Of a DNA stretch of 64,000 bases, positions 16,759 through 24,738 are shown piece after piece; positions within the stretch are counted from its first letter, which is position 1, and each line of letters starts with the position of its first letter. The stretch is from positions 186,001 to 250,000 of the forward strand of contig NZ_QQAY01000002.1 in NCBI RefSeq assembly GCF_003350505.1, written 5' to 3'. The position numbers were made by a program, and so were the translations under genes. The notes below the pieces were generated by a model, which saw nothing but the letters and a program-made list of their open reading frames with translations, was not told where the DNA came from and searched no databases. The DNA is from Falsibacillus pallidus. Its GTDB lineage: Bacteria > Bacillota > Bacilli > Bacillales > DSM-25281.

Positions 16759-17223
16759 ATGTCCGATCACCACGATCATGATGAAAGTCTTGATGAGCAA
16801 ATGATTGAGGAAATAGAAGTGGATGAGGGTGGAGAGACGACTACATGTGTTTCCATTGTTCATCAGAATGTTTGTGTGGAAGCTCTCGTTACGATCAAAC
16901 CAAGGGTGACCATTGGAGACAGGGTGAAAATTAAATGCGGGAAAACACATATATCCAAGAATCATAATGATCCGCATTCGTCCCAATCTGGTCCTAAGAC
17001 GATGAGAAAAGCAACATCGTATGATTTAAACTGTCATCATGAGGATGATTGTACGTTTTCTGTCAGCCAGGAATTATGTATTGCGATTCCGCTGGTTTTT
17101 AGTGCAGATGCTTTTGTGAAGCCAGATAAAGTGGCCTGTGATAAACCAGGTCTTGGACCATGCTCCCATTATGATGAAGATGATGCAGGTAGACCAGAAT
17201 ATGATGAGGATGATGATTATTGA
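16759..17223 (+). CDS. Acidic Cys/His-containing surface or spore protein, paralogue A
   Basis: 154 residues from ATG 16759 (AGAAGGGA nine bases ahead; ATG 16750 is too close to it). It opens with an acidic His-rich stretch (SDHHDHDESLDEQ), then two conserved blocks: VHQNVCVEALVTIKPRVT and CTFSVSQELCIAIPLVFSAD, and ends in Asp/Glu/Tyr. The two blocks recur in the two proteins at 17258-18434, showing one family. There is no signal peptide, so export with the spore coat is more plausible than secretion. Function unknown. Confidence 0.65.
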   Translation: MSDHHDHDESLDEQMIEEIEVDEGGETTTCVSIVHQNVCVEALVTIKPRVTIGDRVKIKCGKTHISKNHNDPHSSQSGPKTMRKATSYDLNCHHEDDCTFSVSQELCIAIPLVFSADAFVKPDKVACDKPGLGPCSHYDEDDAGRPEYDEDDDY

Positions 17224-17225
17224 AG

Positions 17226-17253
17226 AAAGACAGTCTTTGGACTGTCTTTTTTT
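17226..17253. terminator. Bidirectional terminator between convergent genes
   Basis: AAAGACAGT / ACTGTCTTT perfect 9-bp arms with a six-base loop. T-run on the plus side; the preceding AAGAAAGA serves the minus side. Confidence 0.82.
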
Positions 17254-17257
17254 GTGG

Positions 17258-18001
17258 TTATTCCTCGCATGAACCTGGGCAACCCGCTGCATCGCCTAGA
17301 TTAAATCCATCTAAAGCTGATGTAAATGCCGGAGCTCCAGTTTTCCCTCCAGCAGGTGAGGTTGCCAGAAAGTTATTTGCACCACTAATGGTGTTCTGCG
17401 CAAATGTGCAATCTGCACCGTTTAGTTGATTTAATCTTGCAGCTAACAATTGGGCGTAAAGTGCTTGATATTGACCTCTTAATGGTGAATCTGGTGGAGT
17501 CGGGGGAATAGGTGCATTCCCTAATAGAATATTTTTTGCATTGGCACTAGTTGCAGTTAAACTTAAACCGCTTGTTCCTTGACCTAAAACGATGGAACCA
17601 CCGTTGGATGCAATCAAGGCGTTCGTCACTGCTTCATTATTGGCGAAATATCCCTTCGAAAATGTACATGCAGTGGATATAGGACAGTTAGGCTGATTAA
17701 AAGCAGGCCCGCATCCCACAGCTCCAGGTGTTGCAACGACATCCGCATTGAAAGTAAGTGGCATGGTGACGCAGAGTACTTGTGCGAAAGATGTCGTACA
17801 GGAGCCAGGTACAGTTGTGCTTGGTGTAAAGCCTAGTTCAGCGCAGGTTGTCCCGACTGCAGGGAGCCCTACGCAGCTGACCATTGGGGTGCCCGGTGTG
17901 ACTGATGGCGTAATCGTGACGACCGCTTCAACGCAGACTTGCTGGCTGACGGCATTCGTACAGCCCTGTTCTTGTTGAACAACAATATTTTCTTTTGTCA
18001 T
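17258..18001 (-). CDS. Cys-containing surface or spore protein with Ala/Asn-rich extension, paralogue B
   Basis: 247 residues; GAAAGGAG precedes ATG 18001. The first 110 residues nearly match paralogue C (CTNAVSQQVCVEAVVTITPS, CTTSFAQVLCVTMPLTFNAD). Residues about 112-240 are a separate extension beginning CTFSKGYFANNEAVTNAL, rich in Ala, Asn, Gly and Leu, ending in a Cys-rich tail (AAGCPGSCEE). No signal peptide. The high DNA identity to 18045-18434 indicates recent tandem duplication, after which this copy kept or gained the extension. I suspect a spore surface component; not recognised by name. Confidence 0.68.
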   Translation of the reverse strand: MTKENIVVQQEQGCTNAVSQQVCVEAVVTITPSVTPGTPMVSCVGLPAVGTTCAELGFTPSTTVPGSCTTSFAQVLCVTMPLTFNADVVATPGAVGCGPAFNQPNCPISTACTFSKGYFANNEAVTNALIASNGGSIVLGQGTSGLSLTATSANAKNILLGNAPIPPTPPDSPLRGQYQALYAQLLAARLNQLNGADCTFAQNTISGANNFLATSPAGGKTGAPAFTSALDGFNLGDAAGCPGSCEE

Positions 18002-18044
18002 ATTTCTACTCCTTTCTAAGTGAAAATGTATTAAAAGTTTTCTA

Positions 18045-18434
18045 TTAAACTACAGGACAGTTCGGTGCATTGAATGCAGGCCCGCATCCTACGCCGCCTG
18101 GTGTTGCGACAACATCAGCATTGAATGTAAGAGGCATAGTGACGCATAGTACTTGTGCAAAAGAAGTTGTACAGGATCCAGGTACGGTTGTACTTGGTGT
18201 AAATCCAAGGTCCGCACATGTTGTGCCGACAGCAGGAAGTCCAACGCAAGCTACCATAGGTGTTCCAGGGGTTACTGTTGGAGTAATGGTGACGACCGCT
18301 TCAACGCAAACTTGTTGGCTGACAGCATTTGTACAGCCCTCTTGATTTGGCTGTTGAGGTGCTGCAGGTACGCCGCACCCGCAAGGTGTATCTTGATCTT
18401 CCACTAATTTCTTTTCATTTTGTTCAGATGACAT
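18045..18434 (-). CDS. Cys-containing surface or spore protein, paralogue C
   Basis: 129 residues from ATG 18434 (AAAGGAGACATG region ahead); the open frame extends to 18572 but has no ribosome site there. An N-terminal charged linker with CGCG is followed by the same two blocks as paralogue B (VCVEAVVTITPTVTPG; VLCVTMPLTFNADVV), and it ends at NAPNCPVV without the extension. It is first in a two-gene minus-strand operon with 43 bases to paralogue B. The blocks have evenly spaced cysteines suitable for disulphide cross-linking. Confidence 0.68.
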   Translation of the reverse strand: MSSEQNEKKLVEDQDTPCGCGVPAAPQQPNQEGCTNAVSQQVCVEAVVTITPTVTPGTPMVACVGLPAVGTTCADLGFTPSTTVPGSCTTSFAQVLCVTMPLTFNADVVATPGGVGCGPAFNAPNCPVV

Positions 18435-18656
18435 AAAACATGTCTCCTTTCGGTAGATTACTAAATTATATTCAGCTATACCTAAATAGGTATGAACAAT
18501 TTGTCCAATTTTCTTGAAAATAGGATAAAGTTCAAGGGTTCGTGTGGATCTGAAATCATAACTCTTCCTCATTATTGGTTTAATTTTTCATGCAAACAGG
18601 GAAAACTATGAAATGATTGAATTTTTTCAGTGCCCTGAGAATGGGAGGGGTGTTTT

Positions 18657-19493
18657 ATGAGAGTGAATATTGTGAAGGAAGTGGGCATCCGTTTTTTTAG
18701 CTTGCGGGTGTATGATTTATCCGCACAGATGGCTTACTATTTTTTGATGTCTGTCTTTCCATTTTTGCTGCTGATTTATTCATTATTGGCATTTGTTCCG
18801 ATCCGGGCGGATGTCGTCTTAGAAATGCTGCGTCCGTATGCGCCGGTGAGTACGTATCAGTTAATTGAAGATACCCTTACATATACCGTCATGAAGCAAA
18901 AAGGAAATATACTCCCGCTCAGTTTGATCATCACCCTTTGGCTGTCTTCGATGGGATTCCAGAGCATGAAGCGGGTGTTGAATGCCGCCTATGGGATCAC
19001 AGGCAAACATCATTTCTTGAAGGAAGTGTTGGAAGGAATTCTATTGACAATCGGCTTTATGATAGCCATTTTATTCTCAGTGTTTGTTCCGGTCTTTGAA
19101 CGAATGCTGCGCCATACGATTAACGGAGCATTGCCGATCGACCAGCTTTACCGCATTCAACTGATCATTCAATGGGGTGTGGGAAGCTTGTTCTTATTTC
19201 TGTTTTTCATGGGCTTATTTTATTTCTCGCCGAATATCAAACTCAGGCTTAAAAACGTGATACCAGGGGCCATATTTTCGACCATCTGCTGGCAGCTTGG
19301 ATCCCTCGGATTTGCGTCCTATGTGAAAGGAAATAACTATTCCGTCCTTTATGGACAAGTCGGCAGCATCGTAGTCCTGATGCTCTGGTTTTATCTATCG
19401 GCGATGATCATCATCCTTGGGGGGATCCTCAATGCCGTCATCGCTAAAGAAGATCCAAGAGATGACAGGAGAGGACCGGAATTTGTTGACTAA
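18657..19493 (+). CDS. YihY/BrkB family membrane protein
   Basis: 278 residues, six membrane segments. Family hallmarks are LSAQMAYYFLMSVFPFLL (about 21-38), LWLSSMGFQSMKRVLNAAY (about 102) and SYVKGNNYSVLYGQVGSIV (about 222-240). The family was once mistaken for RNase BN; its role in the inner membrane is unknown. GGGAGGGG precedes ATG. Downstream it runs into a dispersed repeat copy and the CDF exporter gene. Confidence 0.85.
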   Translation: MRVNIVKEVGIRFFSLRVYDLSAQMAYYFLMSVFPFLLLIYSLLAFVPIRADVVLEMLRPYAPVSTYQLIEDTLTYTVMKQKGNILPLSLIITLWLSSMGFQSMKRVLNAAYGITGKHHFLKEVLEGILLTIGFMIAILFSVFVPVFERMLRHTINGALPIDQLYRIQLIIQWGVGSLFLFLFFMGLFYFSPNIKLRLKNVIPGAIFSTICWQLGSLGFASYVKGNNYSVLYGQVGSIVVLMLWFYLSAMIIILGGILNAVIAKEDPRDDRRGPEFVD

Positions 19494-19538
19494 CACCCTA
19501 AGTGACAGTCTCGGAGAAAAGCGGAGGCGCCTCACCCA

Positions 19539-19570
19539 AAGTGACAGGCACCACCCGAATTTTGTCGATT
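19539..19570 (+). repeat. Dispersed repeat, GTGACAGGCACCACCCGAAT type
   Basis: Unit AAGTGACAGGCACC..CGAATTTTGTCGATT. The same unit occurs at 23874-23912 and, inverted and altered, at 27868-27887. A related but incomplete GTGACAGTCTCGG sequence lies just upstream at 19502. Confidence 0.75.
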
Positions 19571-19594
19571 AATCTATATGAGGAGGGGTTTATT

Positions 19595-20509
19595 TTGTCA
19601 CATCATCACCATCATCATGACCATGGATTTGATTCCGCACGTGAAGGCAATCGTAAGGGTCTTTTGGCTGCGTTCATTATCACGCTTGCCTTTATGATCG
19701 CCGAGTTTATCGGGGGATTAGTATCCAACAGTCTTGCATTGCTTTCCGATAGCGGACATATGCTGAGCGATACTGCGTCGCTTGGCTTGAGTCTTTTGGC
19801 AATTTGGTTTGCCAGCCGGCCGCCTTCGCCTAATAAAACCTATGGTTACTATCGATTTGAAATATTAGCGGCCTTATTTAATGCCATCACATTATTTGTT
19901 ATCACCGCATTCATTTTTTACGAAGCTTATAAGCGTTTTGTCCACCCGCCTGAGGTGGCAAGCGGGACCATGCTTATCATTGCAATTTTAGGGTTGTTGT
20001 CTAACCTTTTGAGCGCTTGGTTCTTAATGAAAAAAGGGGATGTTAAGGAGAATCTTAATTTAAAAAGTGCCTATCTTCATGTCCTTGGGGATACGCTCGG
20101 TTCCATAGGAGCGATTGGGGCAAGCCTTCTGATCATGTTTTTCAAATGGTATATAGCCGATCCAATCATCTCGGTCATTGTCGGCCTCTTGATTCTAAAA
20201 AGTGCATGGGGCATCCTGCAGAACAGCGTGCATATTCTCATGGAAGGGACTCCCGATCATTGCAATGAGGAAGAAATGACCGAGCGGCTGAAAGAAGTGG
20301 ACGGTGTGCTTGAAGTGCATGACATCCACATCTGGACAATCACATCCGGCATGGACCTTTTTACCTGCCACGTTCAAATAGAAGAAGAACGCAATGAGCA
20401 GGACTTGCTGCAAAAATTGATTGAATTGCTAAAGGATGAATATAAAATCGAACACAGTACCATTCAAATTGAAAAATCCAATCTGAGTCATCCAGAATTA
20501 AAAGTGTAA
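19595..20509 (+). CDS. Cation diffusion facilitator (zinc/cadmium/cobalt exporter)
   Basis: 304 residues from TTG 19595 (GAGGAGGGG ahead); the frame open to 19502 runs through a repeat and is rejected. N-terminal His stretch (SHHHHHHDHG), six membrane segments, the paired metal-site motifs HMLSDTASL (helix 2) and HVLGDTLGS (helix 5), and a cytoplasmic C-terminal domain with DGVLEVHDIHIW. It exports divalent metal in exchange for protons; ZitB/CzcD-like. The ion specificity is inferred only from the family. Confidence 0.9.
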   Translation: MSHHHHHHDHGFDSAREGNRKGLLAAFIITLAFMIAEFIGGLVSNSLALLSDSGHMLSDTASLGLSLLAIWFASRPPSPNKTYGYYRFEILAALFNAITLFVITAFIFYEAYKRFVHPPEVASGTMLIIAILGLLSNLLSAWFLMKKGDVKENLNLKSAYLHVLGDTLGSIGAIGASLLIMFFKWYIADPIISVIVGLLILKSAWGILQNSVHILMEGTPDHCNEEEMTERLKEVDGVLEVHDIHIWTITSGMDLFTCHVQIEEERNEQDLLQKLIELLKDEYKIEHSTIQIEKSNLSHPELKV

Positions 20510-20576
20510 GGGTTGCAGGATTTTCAAATGGATTATAGAAGATAAGGGTAAGTACTTCTGAAAAGAGGAGATCTAT

Positions 20577-21140
20577 TTGACGTCTGCACTGTTGATTTTA
20601 GATATTCAAAAAGATTTTGTCCTGCCGTCAGGTCGTTTCCCGATAGCAGAACACCAAATGTTGCCTATCATATCTCGGATCAATGAAGTGTCGGAATTAT
20701 TTCATTTATCCAATCTGCCTGTCATCTATATAGGAAATGAATTTGAGAGAAAACAAATAATCGGCAATTTTTTTCGCAACGGTGCTGCATTAAAAGGTTC
20801 ACAGGGAGCGGAACTGGACGACCGGTTAACGCGGGTGAATGACATTTATTTTTCAAAAAAACAGGGAAATGCGTTAACCAATACAATGCTTACCAATTAT
20901 TTGCGTAATAATAAAGCGAAACACCTTTTTATAATGGGAGTATTTGCAGAAGGATGTATAAAAGCGACAGCGTTTGGCTCCATCAAAAAAGGTTTTCATA
21001 CAACAGTGATCATGGATGGAGTTGGTGGAGGGACCGATCAAAAGGTGGAAAATTCTTTTAGACTTATGGCTAAAAAAGGCATCAGCCTATTAAAATCCCA
21101 TTCCATTGTGAATGAATTATCGTTGAGGCCAGTAAAATAG
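20577..21140 (+). CDS. Isochorismatase-like cysteine hydrolase
   Basis: 187 residues from TTG 20577 (AAGAGGAGA ahead). Conserved acid in LILDIQKDFVLPSG (about 7-20) and nucleophile Cys in FIMGVFAEGCIKATAFGSIK (about 119-138). The family includes nicotinamidases and isochorismatases; the actual substrate is unknown. No siderophore or NAD genes adjoin. Confidence 0.85.
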   Translation: MTSALLILDIQKDFVLPSGRFPIAEHQMLPIISRINEVSELFHLSNLPVIYIGNEFERKQIIGNFFRNGAALKGSQGAELDDRLTRVNDIYFSKKQGNALTNTMLTNYLRNNKAKHLFIMGVFAEGCIKATAFGSIKKGFHTTVIMDGVGGGTDQKVENSFRLMAKKGISLLKSHSIVNELSLRPVK

Positions 21141-21231
21141 AATCTTTGAGAAAATAAAATAAATTAGCTACCTTTTTCAAATTTCTTCATAGGCTATCAC
21201 AGATGTGATTTTTAGCTTAGGGAGGAATGGA

Positions 21232-21642
21232 ATGATGAACAATCAACCAATGTATCCATACCCGTATTACAGTGACTTGCCGCCTCAATACTATTGGCCC
21301 TATGCGGCCTATGGGGATCCATACGCAGAAAGGGACGTGGAAGAAGAAATTTACCGTCCGGATGACGCAGAAGATGCGCCTCCAGGACCACCGCCAGCTC
21401 AGATTCCACAAGCGCCGGCGCAATTCAAATCCGGGGTCCAAGGAAACCAGATCAGAAGAATGATGTGCGGCTGCCTAGGCAACTGGGGCTATATGGGGCT
21501 TCGGCGTCCAGGCCGCGACTTCTGGTTCTTCCCGACCGAAATCAGACAAAACGGGGTTTCCGGATATACATGGAACCGCGGACGCAGGCAAAAAGTGAGC
21601 TACCGCTATAACCAGATCCGTAATTTTATGTGTTTCAGCTAA
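21232..21642 (+). CDS. Tyr/Pro-rich hypothetical protein
   Basis: 136 residues from ATG 21232 (GGGAGGA five bases ahead; ATG 21235 equally possible). The first half is low-complexity, rich in Tyr and Pro (MYPYPYYSDLPPQYYW) with an acidic segment and PPGPPPAQIPQAPAQ. The second half is basic and aromatic with MCGCLGNWGYMGLRRPGRDF. Tyr-rich, Cys-containing small proteins of this style in Bacillus are often spore-associated, but I have no family match. Single gene with its own terminator. Confidence 0.6.
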   Translation: MMNNQPMYPYPYYSDLPPQYYWPYAAYGDPYAERDVEEEIYRPDDAEDAPPGPPPAQIPQAPAQFKSGVQGNQIRRMMCGCLGNWGYMGLRRPGRDFWFFPTEIRQNGVSGYTWNRGRRQKVSYRYNQIRNFMCFS

Positions 21643-21656
21643 ATTGTGAGAAGGGG

Positions 21657-21678
21657 CCCCGACTCTTTCGGGGTTTTT
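21657..21678 (+). terminator. Terminator
   Basis: CCCCGA / TCGGGG perfect arms with a short loop and TTTTT. Confidence 0.85.
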
Positions 21679-21696
21679 CCATCTGGCGTGAAGATG

Positions 21697-21791
21697 TTTT
21701 GCTAGAAGATTTGTCCGTTTTGCTAGAATAAGGCGCAATTTTACTAGAAGATCATGAATATTTACTAGAAGATACACTGAATTTGCTAGAA
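21697..21791. repeat. Helically phased 21-bp intergenic repeat (TTTGCTAGAA word)
   Basis: Five copies of (A/T)TTT(G/A)CTAGAA start at 21697, 21718, 21739, 21760 and 21781, exactly 21 bp apart; the ten bases between copies are not conserved. Confidence 0.9.
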
Positions 21792-21845
21792 CCAAACAAT
21801 TTCTTTTGAAAATCTGCCTAATACGGTATAATACAACTATTCAAA

Positions 21846-21930
21846 TAGGCGATGGAGTTCGCCATAATTGTCTTTTTTAGACTGATTACTCCTACCGGAT
21901 TAATTTTTCTCTGGTAGGAGTCTATTTTTT
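21846..21930 (+). promoter_or_regulatory. Fluoride riboswitch (crcB motif) with terminator
   Basis: The aptamer signature GGCGATGGAGTTCGCC (21848-21863) is followed by CTGATTACTCCTACC (21882-21896). The CTCCTACC segment also forms the terminator with GGTAGGAG (21913-21920) followed by a T-run, so ligand binding would prevent termination. Location directly ahead of two crcB genes fits fluoride-induced expression. Confidence 0.93.
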
Positions 21931-21958
21931 TGGAGAAAAATAAGTGAGAGGTGACATC

Positions 21959-22372
21959 ATGGTTTATTTCGTTGTAGGTGCAGCCGGCATACTTGGGGCC
22001 CTTTGCCGGTATTATTTAGGTATATTCATTGGAGATTACTGGACCCACACATTTCCGCTGGCGACCCTAATCACCAATTTAGTTGGTTGTTTCATTCTGG
22101 GGGGCTTTACTGCTCATTTATTCAAATTAAAGATTCTTCACCCATTTTTGCTTAAAGGCATAGGAACCGGATTTGTAGGGTCTTTTACGACTTTTTCCAC
22201 GTTCAGTGTGGAAACGGTGGAGATGATAAAAGGGAGCCATATCGGTCTCGCGTTACTTTATGTGATTCTCAGTATGTGGGGCGGCCTTCTTTTTGCATGG
22301 GCCGGCTACAAAATAGGCGATAAAGCATATTTGAAAAACCAATTGAGAGCGAAGGGAGGAAAAACCATATGA
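21959..22372 (+). CDS. crcB: Fluoride channel CrcB/Fluc, first subunit
   Basis: 137 residues from ATG 21959 (GAGAGGTGA six bases ahead). Four membrane segments with the family signatures AGILGALCRYYLG, TLITNLVGCFILGG and GTGFVGSFTTFSTFSVE. Fluc proteins form dual-topology dimers that let F- leave the cytoplasm. Bacilli often encode two different subunits; this one overlaps the second by four bases (ATGA). Confidence 0.94.
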   Translation: MVYFVVGAAGILGALCRYYLGIFIGDYWTHTFPLATLITNLVGCFILGGFTAHLFKLKILHPFLLKGIGTGFVGSFTTFSTFSVETVEMIKGSHIGLALLYVILSMWGGLLFAWAGYKIGDKAYLKNQLRAKGGKTI

Positions 22373-22734
22373 TCATCAATGGATTGTACGTGGCCATCGG
22401 GGCGTTCTTTGGAGCAATGGCGAGGTTTGGATTAAGCAGCTTTTCCAAGAAAAAGTATCCTTCCGACTTTCCATTGGGAACGCTCCTGGTGAATTTAATC
22501 GGCTCTTTTTTACTTGGGATCATTAATGGAAAAGAACCGGATGCTATGTGGGCATTATTGTTGGGAACAGGATTTATGGGCTCTTTTACAACGTTTTCTA
22601 CATTTAAAGTGGAAAACATTGAACTTCATTTTAAGCGCAAATGGAAAATCGTCACCATGTTCCTGGCTATCAGCTATACATTCGGAATCCTGCTCGCGTT
22701 TGCCGGAATGCAGATCGGCTATCAAATGAAATGA
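22369..22734 (+). CDS. crcB: Fluoride channel CrcB/Fluc, second subunit
   Basis: 121 residues. The same Fluc motifs are present: AIGAFFGAMARFGLSS, GTLLVNLIGSFLLG and GTGFMGSFTTFSTFKVE, four membrane segments. It is translationally coupled to the first subunit and probably pairs with it as an obligate heterodimer of opposite topology. Controlled by the same fluoride riboswitch. Confidence 0.94.
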   Translation: MIINGLYVAIGAFFGAMARFGLSSFSKKKYPSDFPLGTLLVNLIGSFLLGIINGKEPDAMWALLLGTGFMGSFTTFSTFKVENIELHFKRKWKIVTMFLAISYTFGILLAFAGMQIGYQMK

Positions 22735-22805
22735 AAAGCTGGAAGGTATAAAAATCCATTCACTACTCATTCTAATATTGATACATATCGAAGGATGGTG
22801 GAACA

Positions 22806-23867
22806 ATGGATTTATTGAAAGAATTGACGGAAGCATACGGAACTTCAGGTTTTGAAGGGGCTATCCGCAAAATCATGCACCGTGAAATTGAAAAGACCGG
22901 CGCTAAAATATTGACGGACCATATGGGCAGCATCGTTGGTGAGAAGTCCGGCACTGCCAATGATGTGAAAATCATGCTTGCAGGCCACATGGATGAAGTT
23001 GGGTTCATGGTAAAGGAAATTACGAAAGATGGATATTTGTATTTTGCCCCGCTCGGTGGCTGGTGGGATCAGGTACTTCTTGCCCAGCGTGTGAAGGTCA
23101 TTACGGATAAAAAGGAATTTACAGGCGTCATCGGTTCAAAGCCGCCGCATATCCTGACTCCCGAAGAACGTTCAAAAGTGTATCCGATGAAGGAAATGTT
23201 CATTGATATCGGCGCAAAGAGCAGGGACATGGTGAGAGAGTGGGGAATCCAGGTGGGAGATCCGGTTTTGCCTATCTGTCCATTTGAAATCCTGCCGGAC
23301 AATGATACCATTTTGGCAAAAGCAATGGACAACCGTGCAGGCTGCTACCTTGCTTTGGAAACATTGAAAGGGCTCCAGGGCGTAGAGCATCCGAACACCG
23401 TCTATGCAGGAGCGACCGTACAGGAAGAAGTAGGACTTCGCGGGGCTGCAACGCTTCCGCATGTGATGGATCCGGATATTGCGATTGCATTGGATATGGG
23501 TGTATCCAAGGATGATCCTAGCCATAAAGGGGAAAAGACCGTGGCCCTAGGCAAGGGTGCACTGATCACATTCCTCGATTCGTCTATGATTCCGAATACA
23601 CGGTTCCGGAATTTTATCATCGAAACAGCTGAAAAGAACAACATCCCTTATCAAATCGATTTGATGCTCGGCGGCGGAACAGATGCGGGTAAATTCCATG
23701 TGCACAAATCCGGAATTCCAAGCATCGTGCTCGGCGTACCGACACGCTATATGCATAGCCACGTATCCATGGCCAGTAAGCAGGACCTTGAGAACACGGT
23801 CAAGCTCTTGATCGCAATCGTACAGGGACTGGATAAAAAGACAGTTCAATCATTCTCACAGTACTAA
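22806..23867 (+). CDS. M42 family metallo-aminopeptidase
   Basis: 353 residues, normal for M42. Metal and catalytic residues are visible: LAGHMDEVGFM (about 58-68), KAMDNRAGCYLA (about 173-184), VQEEVGLRGA (about 208), IALDMGVS and the C-terminal MHSHVSM. Cytoplasmic dodecameric aminopeptidases/glutamyl aminopeptidases clear peptides left by the proteasome-like proteases. Similar to B. subtilis YsdC/YtoP. GGATGG-type ribosome site ahead of ATG. Confidence 0.92.
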   Translation: MDLLKELTEAYGTSGFEGAIRKIMHREIEKTGAKILTDHMGSIVGEKSGTANDVKIMLAGHMDEVGFMVKEITKDGYLYFAPLGGWWDQVLLAQRVKVITDKKEFTGVIGSKPPHILTPEERSKVYPMKEMFIDIGAKSRDMVREWGIQVGDPVLPICPFEILPDNDTILAKAMDNRAGCYLALETLKGLQGVEHPNTVYAGATVQEEVGLRGAATLPHVMDPDIAIALDMGVSKDDPSHKGEKTVALGKGALITFLDSSMIPNTRFRNFIIETAEKNNIPYQIDLMLGGGTDAGKFHVHKSGIPSIVLGVPTRYMHSHVSMASKQDLENTVKLLIAIVQGLDKKTVQSFSQY

Positions 23868-23873
23868 CACTAC

Positions 23874-23912
23874 AGGTGACAGGCACCACCCGAATTCTGT
23901 CGGTTGTTGTCG
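23874..23912 (+). repeat. Dispersed repeat, GTGACAGGCACCACCCGAAT type
   Basis: Second copy of the unit seen at 19539, here with CGAATTCTGTCGG and an extra TTGTTGTCG. Placed directly after the M42 stop codon. Confidence 0.75.
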
Positions 23913-23917
23913 ATAAG

Positions 23918-23953
23918 AAAAAGCCGGAATCTTTTTGGATTCCGGCTTTTTTA
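23918..23953. terminator. Bidirectional terminator between M42 and yceI-like genes
   Basis: AAAAAGCCGGAATC / GATTCCGGCTTTTT near-perfect 14-bp arms with a six-base loop. Confidence 0.92.
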
Positions 23954-23974
23954 CACTCATATTGTCGAGTATTC

Positions 23975-24508
23975 TTATTCTGCTTTTGCTGCTTCGATTT
24001 GCAAGTTGATTTTGACTTTGTCTCCAACAAGCACTCCGCCAGTTTCAAGAGCAGAGTTCCAAGTCAATCCATAGTCGCTGCGGTTGATAGATCCATCTGC
24101 ACTGAACCCTACTTTTTCATTGCCCCAAGGATCTTTGCCTTGACCTTCAAATGCCACATGGAAGGTTTCTTGCTTCGAAACACCATGAAGGGTAAGGTCG
24201 CCAGTGACATCATATTCATGGTCACCTTTATTTACGATTTTCGTTGATTTGAATGTCATTTTTGGATATTGTTCTACATCAAAGAAATCCGCAGATTTTA
24301 AATGGTTGTCGCGGTCTTCATTGCGAGTATCAATGCTGGATAAATCAATTGAGAAATCGATTTCTGCATCGGATAGATCAGAAGGATTGGCATCCACTGT
24401 TGCTTCAAAGTTTAAAAATGCACCTTTCACATTTGCGATCATCATATGTTTGATTGAAAAATCCACGCTGCTGTGTGCTGCGTCTACTGCCCATTTTTGT
24501 TTTGTCAT
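23975..24508 (-). CDS. YceI family lipid-binding-like protein (cytoplasmic form)
   Basis: 177 residues starting MTKQKWAVDAAHSSVDFSIK, the YceI start pattern, with MTFKSTKIV, YDVTGDLTLHGVSK and VGFSADGSINRSDYGL blocks. YceI proteins are lipocalin-like barrels that bind polyisoprenoid lipids. There is no signal peptide, unlike the periplasmic E. coli protein. GGTGGAG precedes ATG. A strong sigma-A promoter upstream contains and is followed by palindromic operators, so expression is probably repressed until a stress signal. Confidence 0.92.
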   Translation of the reverse strand: MTKQKWAVDAAHSSVDFSIKHMMIANVKGAFLNFEATVDANPSDLSDAEIDFSIDLSSIDTRNEDRDNHLKSADFFDVEQYPKMTFKSTKIVNKGDHEYDVTGDLTLHGVSKQETFHVAFEGQGKDPWGNEKVGFSADGSINRSDYGLTWNSALETGGVLVGDKVKINLQIEAAKAE

Positions 24509-24536
24509 TATTACTCTCCACCTTTGTTTTTAATTT

Positions 24537-24599
24537 TATCTCGAATTCAAAATAATCAACTTCAAGATAAATTATATTTCGAATTCGAGATAAAGTCAA
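24537..24599 (-). promoter_or_regulatory. Sigma-A promoter with two TATCTCGAA-TTCGAGATA operators
   Basis: On the minus strand: -35 TTGACT (24599-24594), 17-bp spacer, -10 TATAAT (24576-24571). One palindrome, TATTTCGAATTCGAGATA (24575-24592), fills the spacer; a second, TATCTCGAATTCAAAATA (24537-24554), lies 38 bp downstream centre to centre. The sequence agrees with the MhqR-type MarR operator of B. subtilis (ATCTCGAATTCGAGAT), an inference from memory of that consensus. Confidence 0.75.
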
Positions 24600-24738
24600 C
24601 AGATTATTTCCAGCTTTTTTCGACATTTATTTCTATACCCGAAAAAAATAATTGGAAAACGATTTCAAATTCAGAAGGGATATGTAAAAATATATCGAAT
24701 TACCTATATAATTGTTGTGGAATTGAGGGGAACCAAAC

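Noticed and set aside
18435-18572. 46-codon extension of surface protein C
   Set aside because: The start at 18434 has a clear ribosome site and the extension is unlike the two paralogues.
21697-21791. Looked like a miniature CRISPR array
   Set aside because: The repeated word is only about 11 bp and the spacers about 10 bp, with no cas genes and no leader; a CRISPR needs 23-bp or longer repeats and about 30-bp spacers.
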